DNA of 28,373 nt, from contig LSSL01003365.1 of assembly GCA_001953115.1 (NCBI GenBank), forward strand, positions 1 through 28,373, given 5' to 3'. The stretch's first letter is position 1; each line of letters begins with the position of its first letter. The position numbers and the translations under genes were made by a program. Of the stretch, positions 11,210 through 20,878 are shown in pieces. The notes below the pieces were generated by a model. It saw nothing but the letters and a program-made list of their open reading frames with translations. It had not been told where the DNA came from and did no database searches. The stretch is from Smittium mucronatum (taxonomy: Eukaryota; Kickxellomycota; Harpellomycetes; Harpellales; Legeriomycetaceae).

Positions 11210-13004
11210 ATAAATCTTATATTTTGAATCACTACCTTTAATTTATAAAATTTTCAAATTATTTTATTCCATGATATTTATGTTTAAGTGCATGTTTTAT
11301 TAATTTTCACAAATTTAAATTAATTTAGTAGTGATATGAATATTTTTAAAGTTTAAGTTCTTGGTTAGTTAATTTTTTTATTAAATTAAACAAATATTTC
11401 TTCGAGAAAAATCAAGAATTTTCTATTTTCGCATAAAAATTTTCCTACTTTTTTTTGTATCTAATCATATTGGAAGATAAAATCAGTGAATATTTGTTGG
11501 AATTTTTTTTTTCAAAAGCAGTCAATAAATAATAATTCCGATATCCGTGTTTTTCAATAATTTAAATTATAAATACGTAAAATACGTCTCTGAAGTAAAA
11601 TTTCATAAAAATAAATCTTATTATTGTCACCCCAACTTTTTTTTAATTGAATAGGATGACTCGGAATATTTTTTCATAGCCCAATAATGTTTCTTGATTT
11701 AATATCAAACAAAAATCAATAATATTAATTATGGATATATAACATAATGTTCAAACTTGCTAATTTTTTTAGAATTTTTTTAGATTTAAATCAATTTTTT
11801 GAAATTAGAAATTTTCCTTATGATAAAAGGGTTTTAAAAAAAATTAAGATCTAGTAATTAGAGCTGTATAAAATAAATAATCAAATAATAATAGACTTTT
11901 TTCTTATACTAAATAATTTTAGCGATTATTCGATGAAAAAAGCATCAATATTTATATTTGAATTTTCCCACTCATTATTTACTTAAAACATTCCACAATT
12001 TCAATTTTAAACGAATAATAAAAAAAATCATTATCGTTATTTCAAGAATTTAATCTTTTTTTAAAAAATCCTCGCACGAAAATTTCAATCTTTGCGTTTA
12101 CAGGTTAACACACATTTAATCACATATTTATATAAAATTCAATGTAAAAAACAACTTTAAATTAAATTTTAAATAGATTATTCTAAAACGAACAGTTCTT
12201 TATTAGAAAAAAACTCTTCCCTATTAAATTTTATTTATACTCCTAATTATTTTTTATTTATAATCAAAAAAATATTTGTGGTAAAAACTGAGGGTTTTGA
12301 AGCTGTCAGGGCCCCAAAATAAATTTTGATAAAGAAAATTTTTTTAAAAAAAAAGCATAACCTTTTTAGTTTGTTGTGATTTTTATCAACACTGTAAAAA
12401 TTTATTTAAAAAAAAAACACCATAACGACAATTTTAAAAACAATTCATTCAAACCTATTCAAATTTTCCCTTTTTTTTCTTCAAAATACATCTAGTCATT
12501 TTATTATTTAAAAATTTTAGTCTATATTTAAGCATTATATAACTGAAAAGATAATTTTATGAATTTTTTTTTAAAAAAATGGATTTCCTGTATTACCCTC
12601 TGTTTCTCAATACCAAGTCTAATTTCGGCTTTAAAAATCAAAAATATAGAATTTTAATTTTCCGTTTTTAAATTAATTATATGATTAAAACTTACGATAT
12701 TACTTGTATTATATCTCTTGTTTTAATTTGTTATAAAATTGTTAATTATTTCAACAAATATCTTATCCCAGATTATTATTATATGTTTTTATATAATATA
12801 GGAGGGTGGTATTTATCTATTTTGACCTCTATTTTTTTAAAATTTTAGATGAATATACAAAGAAAAAATTCTCCGCTCACAAATTTAGAGAGAATATTTT
12901 AGAATTTTTTCAGGTTATAATTATATTATGAATTACATAAGATTTTATTGATTTTTTAGATTATAATACAGCTAAATTTTATCTTGAGAACTCAAAATCA
13001 GTTC
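11210..13004. other. AT-rich desert
   Basis: No gene that I can support. A short frame at about 12849-12914 (DEYTKKKFSAHKFRENILEF...) follows an acceptor-like TTTTAG and has some charged residues, but it is too short and isolated to call. The 12989-13004 target duplication of the downstream retrocopy lies at its right end. Confidence 0.5.
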
Positions 13005-13161
13005 CCTTGAGCCAATTCTCTCGAGGTATGGAGCTGCTAGAACGACAGAGGAGAGTTGAAAGAAAATTTTTTTGAAAAATTTTCACTTTTTTTAATTTTT
13101 TTTAAATTAATTTTTATAATATTTATCAACTATAAAATAAATTTCCCGAAAAAAAAAAAAA
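13005..13161 (+). pseudogene. 5'-truncated processed retrocopy (copy D) of an unidentified mRNA
   Basis: The insert is flanked by perfect 16-bp direct repeats, AACTCAAAATCAGTTC, at 12989-13004 and 13162-13177. It ends in a run of at least 13 A residues preceded about 10 bp earlier by AATAAA. Its first 65 bp are much more GC-rich than the surroundings and can be read LSQFSRGMELLERQRRVERK-FF-stop. Another frame gives LEPILSRYGAARTTEES-stop. The remainder is an AT-rich 3' UTR. This is the classic product of LINE-type reverse transcription of a polyadenylated transcript. The parent gene is not recognised and is not in the window; the coding frame is uncertain. Confidence 0.75.
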
Positions 13162-13177
13162 AACTCAAAATCAGTTC

Positions 13178-16100
13178 ATATAATCTGAATCTTCCTATTT
13201 TAATAAAATAAAATATATACGCATATATATATATTAAATAATGATAATAAACCTGAAATCATTGGCTTCCAATTTATTTTCAGTTTACGTGAGCCTGGTT
13301 TTAAAATTAATTAACTAATTCCAATATATTAATTTTCAATTTTCTCGAATTATTTTTTGTAAATTTTAAATCCATGTTAAAATCTTGAATCTCGCTGAAA
13401 TTATATTTTATTTAAAGAATCAATTAATTTAATACCGCCTTAATGAAATAACAAATTAATAAATGGATTAAAGAGGTGAAAATTTTAATCAGTTAAGCAA
13501 TTGAAGGTAGATTTGGTTTCAAAAAATAAATTAATTATGATATTTTTTTGTAATTATATCTTTAAAATTATTTATAAATAATTTAGGGGAAACGAAAATC
13601 GAATAGCTTTTCTGAAAAAATAATTTTTTTTAAAATTTTTACTTAAAAAATGCTGAATATACTTTAAAATTGACTTTAAAAATAAAAAATCTTTTAATAA
13701 TTTTTTAATACCATGAAATCGATCTCATATGTATTCTATAATCTGTTTTAAATGAGGAAATATACCAAAGTAAAGGGGTGAATTTTTAGATAAAATTTAT
13801 TGGAAAACCCCCCATAAAAAATTTGTATCGGTAAGTATTTTATCCTGAAAATAAATAATTTAAAAATTTAATATTGATATTAAAATTCTTAATATTAGCT
13901 TAACTTTTTACTTTTTGGTTATTTCTCCTCAGTGTCAAGTTAAATTTAACCCTCCTAATTATCTAAATCCGAAAAAATTGATGGAAATAAGTTGTAAATC
14001 TTCAATTAATTCGTGATATTTAAGAAATAATTTCATTAAATATAGCATTATATTATGGATTAGGAGTTTTTTTGTTAAAATTTATTTCATATTACTATAA
14101 ATATCATACTGTTTTTTCATAGATAGTTTAGAAGACTTTTGAGTTTCCAAATAACATAAATTTTCTTAAATGATTTATACTATTCTTTCAAATAAATCGA
14201 TCTTTGCTTTAAGTATCTATTTCAGATTTTACAGCAAAAAAATCTAATTTTTATATATTTTTCTCAATTTCAATCTAAAATAATTTTGGTAATAAAAAAT
14301 CCTGCTAATAAATCCGTTTTTTCTCCCATATTTTTGGATTCAAATTGATCTTTAAATTCAAAATATAACCATATTTTCCTAGTTTTTGACTGTTTGGAAT
14401 TTTTTATTACAAAAGACTGTTTTTTTAAGTTTTCATTCCTCTAGGTTAAATCTTATGTTATTTAATAATTTTTTTGCTCATTTAATTGAATCAAAGTCAA
14501 ATTCTATTGGGAAAATTTCATTTATCTTACCTCAAAAATATAAGATAAAAATATAAAAGAAATGTATTAATATATCATATAATATAATGGCGACAAATTT
14601 TAATTTTTAGATATAGCTAAATTGTTTTTTTAATTTTTTTTAGAAAGTGGAATTATTGGGAGAAGATTCCAAAAAAAAATTATAAATTTGAAATTAAATT
14701 AACATTTTTATTTTTATATCTTTATTAACACAAAATCTATATTTTTACGAATTACCTTATATATTATATATCGGAGTAAGTATACTCATATGGGGCACAG
14801 TTTTATCTTATAATTAGGCCTCGGTTATTTTTAAATTAATGGAATCAAAGTTTTTTTTCTTTTTGTTTGGCTTAAGGTATTTTTACATGTCCAGGTACTG
14901 TGGGCCCGAATTGATCAATATTTTTCTTAAATAAAACCCACGCGATTTATAACATCTATCTAATATAGTTATTATAAAAACCCCAACTTTGATAATTATT
15001 CTTTTATCTCTCTTAGTTATGATTTGTATTCCAAATGGATGATAATCTTAGTTTTTATCGGCTATTTTCGATAAAAATTCTTGCTAGACTCACCCTTAAT
15101 TTGACTATAACGTAGAATCAAGGAAAATAGATTAAGTTTCTGACAATATTATAGATATAATTTTGGAAAAAATATTTGCTCTTTTCCATTAAGTTTGATA
15201 AATACCCAGAAATGTACAATCATATATTTTTTGTTAAAGATAGCCATTAAAAATATATATTTTTCAGGAATTTTTTATTTTATGTTCTATCTCTTCTTGT
15301 TTTTTATTCTTCCATTTCATCCCACTGTATGAGTCTTTTTTATGGACACCAGGAAATTTTCCTTATCCAATCTTAGACTTATTTTAAATATTCTAACGTT
15401 AATTTTTAATTTTCTTTTTCTTTTGATAATTTTCCTAAAAAAGTTTTATGATCAAATTTCTTAATTTATTTTTTGATTAGTATTGTCATATCCCCAATAA
15501 AACAATATTAGCCTATTTTGAAGTAACAGCCGCCAAAAAAAATAAATTGGCTGAAAAAATAGTATAAACTAGTTTTTACCTGTTCAAATCTCTTGTGACT
15601 TTTAATTAATTAAACTAATAATATTTTTCAAATTTCAATAGGGCCTAGTTTACCTTTTTTATCATTATACTCATTACTATAACATTTTTAACTGAAAATT
15701 TAAATTCTTTTTAATATTTATATAGGTACAGTTACTTTACTTAGTTATATGCTTTGGTTGAATTTTCAGCTATAAAAAAATGAAATTAGGCCTAAATATA
15801 CTATTTACAAAAAAAAGACGTCATTTTTATGCATAAAGATATTTAATCAGAATTTACCATATTTTTATACAAAAAAAACATTGAAAAAAAGCCAAAATGA
15901 TAAAATTAGTATATTCCTGTGTAACTTGGAATATTATCTGTAAAACTGGAATTTTATCAGCCAAATTAGCCTATACTAAACTCTTGGAGAGTTTTCACAT
16001 AATAAAAAAATAAATCATTTGTCCGATAGAATTAATATTGTTTATAAATTTTTTTTAATATATACAGCAGGAATGTTTTAAATTTTGATAATGAAGTTTC

Positions 16101-17242
16101 CTTAGCATAAATTTTCATATTAGATTGGATCGTATAATAGTAAGATAAATATGATTTTTTTTATCTCATAGCTCACAAGTATTTACTCTTTGATAAAAAA
16201 AAAAGTAATTTCAGTCAAAAAGATGAGTTTATTCTTCAATTTACTAATTTGCAATGAATTTTGGGACGTCTTGGAACCTGATGTGAATATTTTTACGGTA
16301 TGAAAAGGTGCACTTTTTTTTTTTATAATAAAAAAATTCCATTAACCATTTATATTTCACATTGGGTCAGGTTTATATACCATTAAACATAAACAATCAG
16401 ATTTCGTGAGAGACTACTTGAAATGATTTTAAATCCCTAAAGGATAAAATAAGGTTGAGAAAAAAAAGGGCTACATCTATATTATTTCTGTTTTGGTACT
16501 ATTATTATTATATTTTAATAGGGGGTTTGAAGAAATTAATAAACGACACTTTTTAATATCACATTCTCTGAGTGAAAATACTTTGTGCTTATTTATTTTT
16601 TCTCTGGAGAAATTATATTAAATATTTATAAAAAAAAAATAACCAAAATGTGACACAAATCCAAACCCCTAAACGTTCCTTGGTATAATTCACGCATAAT
16701 TTAACCTTGATTTAGATAAAATAAAATCACAAGTTAATTGAAATTTCTTACTTTTAAATAAAATTTCAAAAAGCAAAGTTTTTTTTTCAACCCAGATAAT
16801 CCTCAAAGAAATTATATTAAGCTGGTTTTTATAGCAGATATAAAGTCAAATGAAGTAATATCTGAGAAACCCCATAATTTGTTGTTAAAAATAAATTCAC
16901 ATGTACAAAAGTGTGTGAAGTATTAGTTTATTTGGATCTTATTTAACCGCCTTATCAAAAAAATTAATTAAGTAAGCTGGTTTTACATATATGTTTGATA
17001 TCTAACATCATTATTGTTGAGATTTTTTTTTTTGGAGATTTGTTTCTGACTTTTATATGCCGAATAATAGTTATATTTTGCAAATTTAGAGGAAATAATA
17101 TCTATATAAATTGCATTGGTTTAAATCTGGGATCCATGTCGTATTTCTGGATCACAAAAAAATTTCAAGTTATTCATTATTTCCGAAACTCTAGTGATCC
17201 ATTTTGTGTTGGGTGAGGGATACATCACCTCAAATCTATAAT
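13178..17242. other. AT-rich desert
   Basis: No gene seen. A two-unit imperfect tandem repeat (TGTAACTTGGAATATTATC then TGTAAAACTGGAATTTTATC) lies at 15920-15958. T and A homopolymers are frequent, including a T run at about 16313-16324. An open frame at 16995-17216 ends next to a donor-like GG|GTGAGG and could conceal an exon of the unknown gene that follows. Its phase did not fit the next candidate exon, so I did not call it. Confidence 0.5.
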
Positions 17243-17738
17243 TTGAAAAACATATTATAAACGAGAGAATCGAGAGCTAGTTGAGCATAAACGGAACAAA
17301 TACGGTTTAGTGCGCTGCCTGCGTAAATATTCTATGATTCGTCAAAAAACTGGTATTCTTGCACTTAGTAGCTCGTATAAAAAAGAGGCAAAAACAGACT
17401 TAAATTTTTTTTAAATTTAATAACTTAATTTGGATTAGCCTTATTAATAGTATATTCCAACTGCAAATTTTCACCAGCTCAAAAAAAAAAAAAATAGTTG
17501 AAGATTATTTTAATTTTAGCGTAAATGGTATTATCTATTATCGTATTCTGGTATATTGAAGAAGAACCAGGTTGTAATAGAGGTGGAAGGGGTATTAGAT
17601 GATGAATATGGGCAAAATTTCCTTTATTATGTAGCAAACATATCAAGGGAGGACCTTTTTACCGCCTTGAGATATTATACTTTTCTATGCTTTGAGGATA
17701 TTTTTATCACGCTTTCTGTGTATAGTTTCTTATATTAA
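17243..17738 (+). CDS. Unrecognised coding-like region, two possible exons
   Basis: Two pieces look coding. At 17243-17410 a frame reads KRENRELVEHKRNKYGLVRC, then LRKYSMIRQKTGILALSSSY, before running into AT-rich sequence. A donor-like GTATAA lies within it at about 17373. At 17520-17738, directly after the acceptor-like AATTTTAG, whose TAG is the in-frame stop, a frame reads RKWYYLLSYSGILKKNQVVI, EVEGVLDDEYGQNFLYYVAN, ISREDLFTALRYYTFLCFED and on to a TAA stop. If joined, the intron would be about 147 bp, close to those of SSL1. The pieces faintly recall the C-terminal winged-helix part of PCI-domain proteins (LR...TG...LS.SY, then VLDDEYG), but not convincingly. Could be a real gene 3' end or a relic. 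Confidence 0.3.
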
Positions 17739-18043
17739 TTACCATTATAATACTGAAAAAAAAAAAAAGAATAAAGTAAAATTTGAAAACAACCTAATTT
17801 TTATCGAGACCTATATCAATGCATAAAGATTATTAAAATAAATGCCTATTTAGAAAAATATCTGAACATAAAATTTAACTCTTATCAAAATTGAATAGAT
17901 ATGAGATATGAAAAACATTTCTCTTGGTAAGAAAGAATAGGCTGGTCATCTTAATAATAAACTTGTTTTTATCATTGTAAAGATTCGCCAGGAATTAACT
18001 ACCATTTCCTTTAAAAACTTTTATAGCTCCAGGCATCTGAGGA
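17739..18043. other. Intergenic stretch
   Basis: Contains a run of 13 A residues at about 17756-17768, just after the unknown coding-like region. Nothing else is seen. Confidence 0.5.
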
Positions 18044-18322
18044 ATGAAAAAAAAACCAATCAAACAAAAAAACAATTTTCCAGCATCGCAAACGACTAAA
18101 AAAGAAATCAAGCGAAAAAGTTTTGACATGATACTGGTAAAAAATTCCAAAATATATACACTGAAAGGGATAAGAAAATTTCCATCAGAAATGCATCCTT
18201 TGAGAAAAATAAATAAAGTTACACTAAGATATAAAAGTATTAAAGTAGCGAAAGAGTTTTTGAAAGCCAAGGAAATAAAAGAGATTAGCACTATAGAAGA
18301 TTATTTTATATATTTTCTGTAA
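18044..18322 (+). CDS. Hypothetical basic 92-residue open frame, convergent with glutathione transferase copy 2
   Basis: ATG to TAA, with an in-frame TGA two codons upstream of the ATG. The product is strongly basic (MKKKPIKQKNNF..., KEIKRKSFD, KINKVTLRYKSIKVAKEFLK) with no recognised motif. The last seven codons overlap the end of the glutathione transferase on the other strand, so it would lie antisense to that gene's 3' UTR. Some Lys runs come from A homopolymers. It may be chance; the complementary reading is an equally long hydrophobic frame, which weakens the case. Confidence 0.18.
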   Translation: MKKKPIKQKNNFPASQTTKKEIKRKSFDMILVKNSKIYTLKGIRKFPSEMHPLRKINKVTLRYKSIKVAKEFLKAKEIKEISTIEDYFIYFL

Positions 18323-19056
18323 GCCTCAACGAGGTCGGAACGAGAGGCGGCGGAGGAAGAGTAGCTAGGCCTTGCCATGATAGCAGATTTCCAGACATTA
18401 AATCTTTCAAGACCAGGAACAGATTTGATGTCGAGATTATTAAAATCTAGAGCCATATCCAAATGACCAATGGAGGGGATTGAAGCAATATCGGCAGCAG
18501 TGAAGTGCTGACCAAAGAAATAAGGACCGATATCACTATTTTCCAACAACTTCTCATTGAGGGCACGCAATTTCTGGATGATTTCAGTGTACAACTCAGC
18601 TTTTGCAGATTCATCATTAGAGACGGTCATCAATCTGCGTGGAAGAGATATCATGTTGCTCCCAAAATATTCAACAAAGAGACGAACCTTATATTTGTCG
18701 AAAGGAGAATCAGGCATTAAGCGAGATTGGGGATATTTTTCAGCAATGTATTCGACTAATAGGAACGATTCAACCATCGTTTGGCCCGAAGGCAGACGCA
18801 TAACAGGAACTTTTAAATCAGAGTTGACTTGGCTGAACCATTCGGGCTTTTTTGCCGTATCGAGCTCAAATGGCTCATAGGGAACATTGGCTTCAGTTAG
18901 AGCCAATACAACACGAAGGGAAAAGGGACAAGTCCTTGAAAAGTACAAAGAGATTTCTTTTTCGCTGAAGGGATACATTTTGAAGGTTCTTTGTTTACGG
19001 ATTTCTCTTGAAAAAACAGTACTTGAAAAGTTGAGGCGCCGAAAGAGTACACCCAT
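18301..19056 (-). CDS. Omega-like glutathione transferase, copy 2, with presequence-like N-terminal extension (251 or 225 aa)
   Basis: Same family as 4297-4974. From the inner ATG (18978) it aligns residue for residue with the other two copies: catalytic Cys17 in SRTCPFSLR, KPEWF 44-48, VP 57-58, Glu70-Ser71, FTAADIA 159-165. Unlike its paralogues it has an upstream in-frame ATG at 19056, with an in-frame TAG eight codons before it. This adds 26 residues, MGVLFRRLNFSSTVFSREIR then KQRTFK, with five Arg, two Lys, one Glu and many Ser/Thr and hydrophobics, as in mitochondrial presequences. Translation from both ATGs could give mitochondrial and cytosolic forms. The VNPxxKVPTM loop is changed to VNSDLKVPVM, keeping the cis-proline. 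The gene is less AT-rich than its paralogues. The N-terminal extension is an inference; the core identity is firm. Confidence 0.92.
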   Translation of the reverse strand: MGVLFRRLNFSSTVFSREIRKQRTFKMYPFSEKEISLYFSRTCPFSLRVVLALTEANVPYEPFELDTAKKPEWFSQVNSDLKVPVMRLPSGQTMVESFLLVEYIAEKYPQSRLMPDSPFDKYKVRLFVEYFGSNMISLPRRLMTVSNDESAKAELYTEIIQKLRALNEKLLENSDIGPYFFGQHFTAADIASIPSIGHLDMALDFNNLDIKSVPGLERFNVWKSAIMARPSYSSSAASRSDLVEAYRKYIK

Positions 19057-19239
19057 TAGATGTAATATCGATTTCTGCTATGGAAATATTAGATGTTTTT
19101 ATATTACAATTGCCAGCATTGTTGTGGCACATTTCAAGTCACCTTTACCACTTTGCACCAATTTAGTTGACCAAATGATTGCATCGACTCGAGCATAAAT
19201 TAAATCTCCCTAACGAACATGTATGCTCACATTAGACTT

Positions 19240-19245
19240 TTTATT
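19240..19245 (-). terminator. AATAAA polyadenylation signal
   Basis: Reads AATAAA on the minus strand, 16-21 nt after the stop of the unrecognised frame at 19261-19506. It is well placed for 3' end formation of that transcript. Confidence 0.4.
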
Positions 19246-19260
19246 GAATGGAGAAAAGGC

Positions 19261-19506
19261 CTATTGTTGCAGGGAAATAGCCAAGATGCCTGATTTGGAA
19301 CACAGGCGAATTACCAATTCAGCGCGTTTTAGCATCTGGTCCACACAGCCCATATAAAAAGTACCTTTGCGATAAATAGTTTCAAATAAATTGTTTGCAT
19401 AAACTAATTCGTATTCGCGCTCTTCAATTAATCTCACAAATATGACCTTTTTAGTGTAAATATTTTTACTACACAGAAATACTCTTTTCGGAAAAAGAAA
19501 TGGCAC
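19261..19506 (-). CDS. Probable 3'-terminal exon of an unrecognised gene
   Basis: On the minus strand an acceptor-like TCTCAAACAG ends at 19507. It is followed by an open frame: (V)PFLFPKRVFLCSKNIYTKK, VIFVRLIEEREYELVYANNL, FETIYRKGTFYMGCVDQMLK, RAELVIRLCSKSGILAISLQ, Q, stop. An AATAAA lies 16 nt beyond the stop. The balanced composition with many Glu, Arg and Cys is unlike random AT-rich frames. No ATG opens it (the first codon is GTG), which fits an exon rather than a whole gene. Upstream, at about 19512-19595, another open stretch reads VIQHFLPKIVLANNSSGIMR, but the gap is only about 25 nt and the joining is unclear. It lies 205 bp upstream of, and on the same strand as, glutathione transferase copy 2. 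Function unknown. Confidence 0.35.
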   Translation of the reverse strand: MPFLFPKRVFLCSKNIYTKKVIFVRLIEEREYELVYANNLFETIYRKGTFYMGCVDQMLKRAELVIRLCSKSGILAISLQQ

Positions 19507-19570
19507 CTGTTTGAGATTTAATCTTATTTACAGCGCATTATTCCAGAGCTGTTATTGGCGAGTACTATTT

Positions 19571-19646
19571 TAGGCAAGAAATGTTGAATCACTAAATATT
19601 TTAATATCACACAATAGTATAGGCAGGAGAATGTTGAATCGCTAAA
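19571..19646. repeat. Two-unit short direct repeat
   Basis: TAGGCAAGAAATGTTGAATC-ACTAAA (19571-19596) recurs as TAGGCAGGAGAATGTTGAAT-CGCTAAA (19620-19646), a period of about 50 bp. Flanking TACTATTTTA-like sequence is also partly shared. Origin unknown; it lies between the unknown exon and the TTAA element. Confidence 0.6.
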
Positions 19647-19891
19647 ACTATTTTAGATTTAGATGTGTAGTGCAACTTATTTATTTATTAGCCCGTGCAG
19701 ATCAGCCAATGAATAAAATCAAATTGATTGGTATCAACCTATTCAGGATCAGAAAATGTATTGAGTTCATATTTGTGTGTTTTTAAAATATCTTATTCGT
19801 CGATAATAAAAATCATTCCAATGATAATAGCCTATTTTTAGTCCCCTAAGAGTGAAATACCTTGTTGTGGTTTAGGGGCTTAATAGTGTAC

Positions 19892-20070
19892 TTAACTCTT
19901 TCGTATCCATGTATGCTAAGTACTCCGATTCGCTAAATTTATGTAAACTTATTAGCCATTTTCAACATTTCAGCCAATAAAATGTTGATTTTTTTTAATG
20001 GAAATCAAGGCAACATAAATATTGGTCATGAAAATGGCACGGAATGGCCCACCGGCGACGAAAGAGTTAA
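19892..20070. mobile_element. TTAA-bounded non-autonomous DNA element (piggyBac-like MITE), copy 1
   Basis: 179 bp bounded by TTAA on both sides, with perfect 13-bp inverted termini including the TTAA (TTAACTCTTTCGT at 19892-19904, ACGAAAGAGTTAA at 20058-20070). TTAA target sites with (C)YCTTT-type ends are typical of piggyBac-superfamily elements. A second copy at 22877-23040 shares both ends and the interior: its last 44 bp, starting CATGAAAATGGCAC and containing CCACCGG, match this copy at 37 of 44 positions, and GCTAAATTTAT lies near the left end of both. It has no coding capacity; an open frame running through its right end is incidental. It lies about 0.9 kb upstream of glutathione transferase copy 2. 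Confidence 0.75.
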
Positions 20071-20311
20071 GAAAGTACACTAAACTAAAATTTCACACAG
20101 CGTTGTACTATTCTTGGTTGGGAGTAGTGAAGATAGCGCACAGCGATTCGGAGGACAGCGATTCCAGAGAAGAATCATCTCGAAACAGGTGGAGCCGATC
20201 TTTTAGCACAGCTGAGGCATAGCCTAGTGCAAAAGTCCAGCGGTCGACATTCAGACGAATCTCAGCGTCTAAGAGCTATTTGTAGGAAAGTCATGTCTAT
20301 CAATTCCATGT
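20071..20311 (+). other. GC-richer segment upstream of retroelement copy A, possibly its 5' part
   Basis: Clearly less AT-rich than the surroundings. One frame is open apart from a single TAG at 20220-20222. It reads an acidic Ser-rich stretch (HSDSEDSDSREESSRNRW), SRSFSTAEA, stop, then PSAKVQRSTFRRISASKSYL, stop. TAGCACAGCTGA at 20204-20215 nearly matches a Pol III A box, and GGTCGACATTC at about 20241 loosely recalls a B box. So this could be the tRNA-like head of a SINE or coding sequence of a LINE continuing into copy A. The companion copy runs off the window end exactly where this segment would begin, so the boundary cannot be tested here. Confidence 0.25.
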
Positions 20312-20634
20312 TTGGGTAGGAGCCTAATTTTATTAATCCTGTTAATTATAGGCTCTGACTAGGAGCTCAGTAGCTTCAAATAACAATAGTTTGTTGACTA
20401 AGAGCTTAATTTATAGCTGTTAAAGCCTCAGTCATGCACATACTTGAAGCAATACCAGGTGGGATCTTTTGGTTGTTAGACTACACCCTTTTTCCGTAGA
20501 TAAGCAGCCGGTAGTCCTGCAGAGGAGCTTATTGTAGTTAGAATAATAGTCTTTTCTATACTTCTTTTTCTTTTTTTCATATTTTTTTAGTATAGTTTTT
20601 AATGACGTTATCTTAAAATAAAATTCAGTGATAC
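20312..20634 (+). mobile_element. Retroelement 3' end, copy A
   Basis: About 323 bp match the reverse complement of 28050-28373 with about eight mismatches and one indel (about 97% by eye). The 3' end has AATAAA about 14 nt before GTGATACA, then an A-rich tail decayed to ATTAAAATAAAAA. The 5' portion is structured: GAGCCTAATT pairs with AATTATAGGCTC. No long open frame, so it looks like the 3' UTR of a LINE or the tail of a SINE. The A tails of copies B and C and the target duplication of copy C argue against a solo LTR. The element probably extends upstream of 20312. Confidence 0.75.
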
Positions 20635-20635
20635 A

Positions 20636-20878
20636 TTAAAATAAAAAGCAGAGTGCCAAGTATTTGTTAGCGAAGAGAATCGGTATGTTAATAATCTGAA
20701 ACACCGCACTTTGGATCATGGTTCTTGCTAATGATGTTAGGTATAATGTACTAATCATCGGCAGAAAAAAATATTCACTACGCTTGTAACAAAATAAAGA
20801 TTTAATAGGTTGTTTATAAAGCTTATAATATCTGGGAATGCATATGTTAATTGAATCAAAGTGCTCATATTGCCCCAT
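20636..20878 (-). CDS. Hypothetical 80-residue open frame, 3' end abutting a retroelement
   Basis: ATG to TAA on the minus strand: MGQYEHFDSINICIPRYYKL, YKQPIKSLFCYKRSEYFFLP, MISTLYLTSLARTMIQSAVF, QIINIPILFANKYLALCFLF. Ordinary composition with a hydrophobic second half that might span a membrane. The last four or five residues and the stop are read from the decayed A tail of retroelement copy A, so any original frame would have been cut by that insertion. No family recognised. It could be a gene relic or chance. Confidence 0.22.
   Translation of the reverse strand: MGQYEHFDSINICIPRYYKLYKQPIKSLFCYKRSEYFFLPMISTLYLTSLARTMIQSAVFQIINIPILFANKYLALCFLF

Noticed and set aside
17995..18291. Hydrophobic minus-strand frame of 98 codons
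   Set aside because: It is the complement of a Lys-rich plus frame; runs of T codons create the apparent membrane protein, and it opens without a supporting context.
18505..19198. Plus-strand open frames across glutathione transferase copy 2 (and similar ones at 22101-22604)
   Set aside because: They are antisense shadows of a conserved coding region; their residues show no family resemblance.
20022..20222. Open frame starting MKMARNGPP
   Set aside because: It begins inside the right end of the TTAA element and crosses its boundary, so its start is mobile DNA. Only the later Ser/Asp-rich stretch was kept as a remark.
20309..20634. Solo LTR (TGT...ACA ends)
   Set aside because: No target duplication fits those ends, copies B and C end in A tails, and copy C has a target duplication around a 5'-truncated piece. 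This points to a LINE or SINE 3' end.
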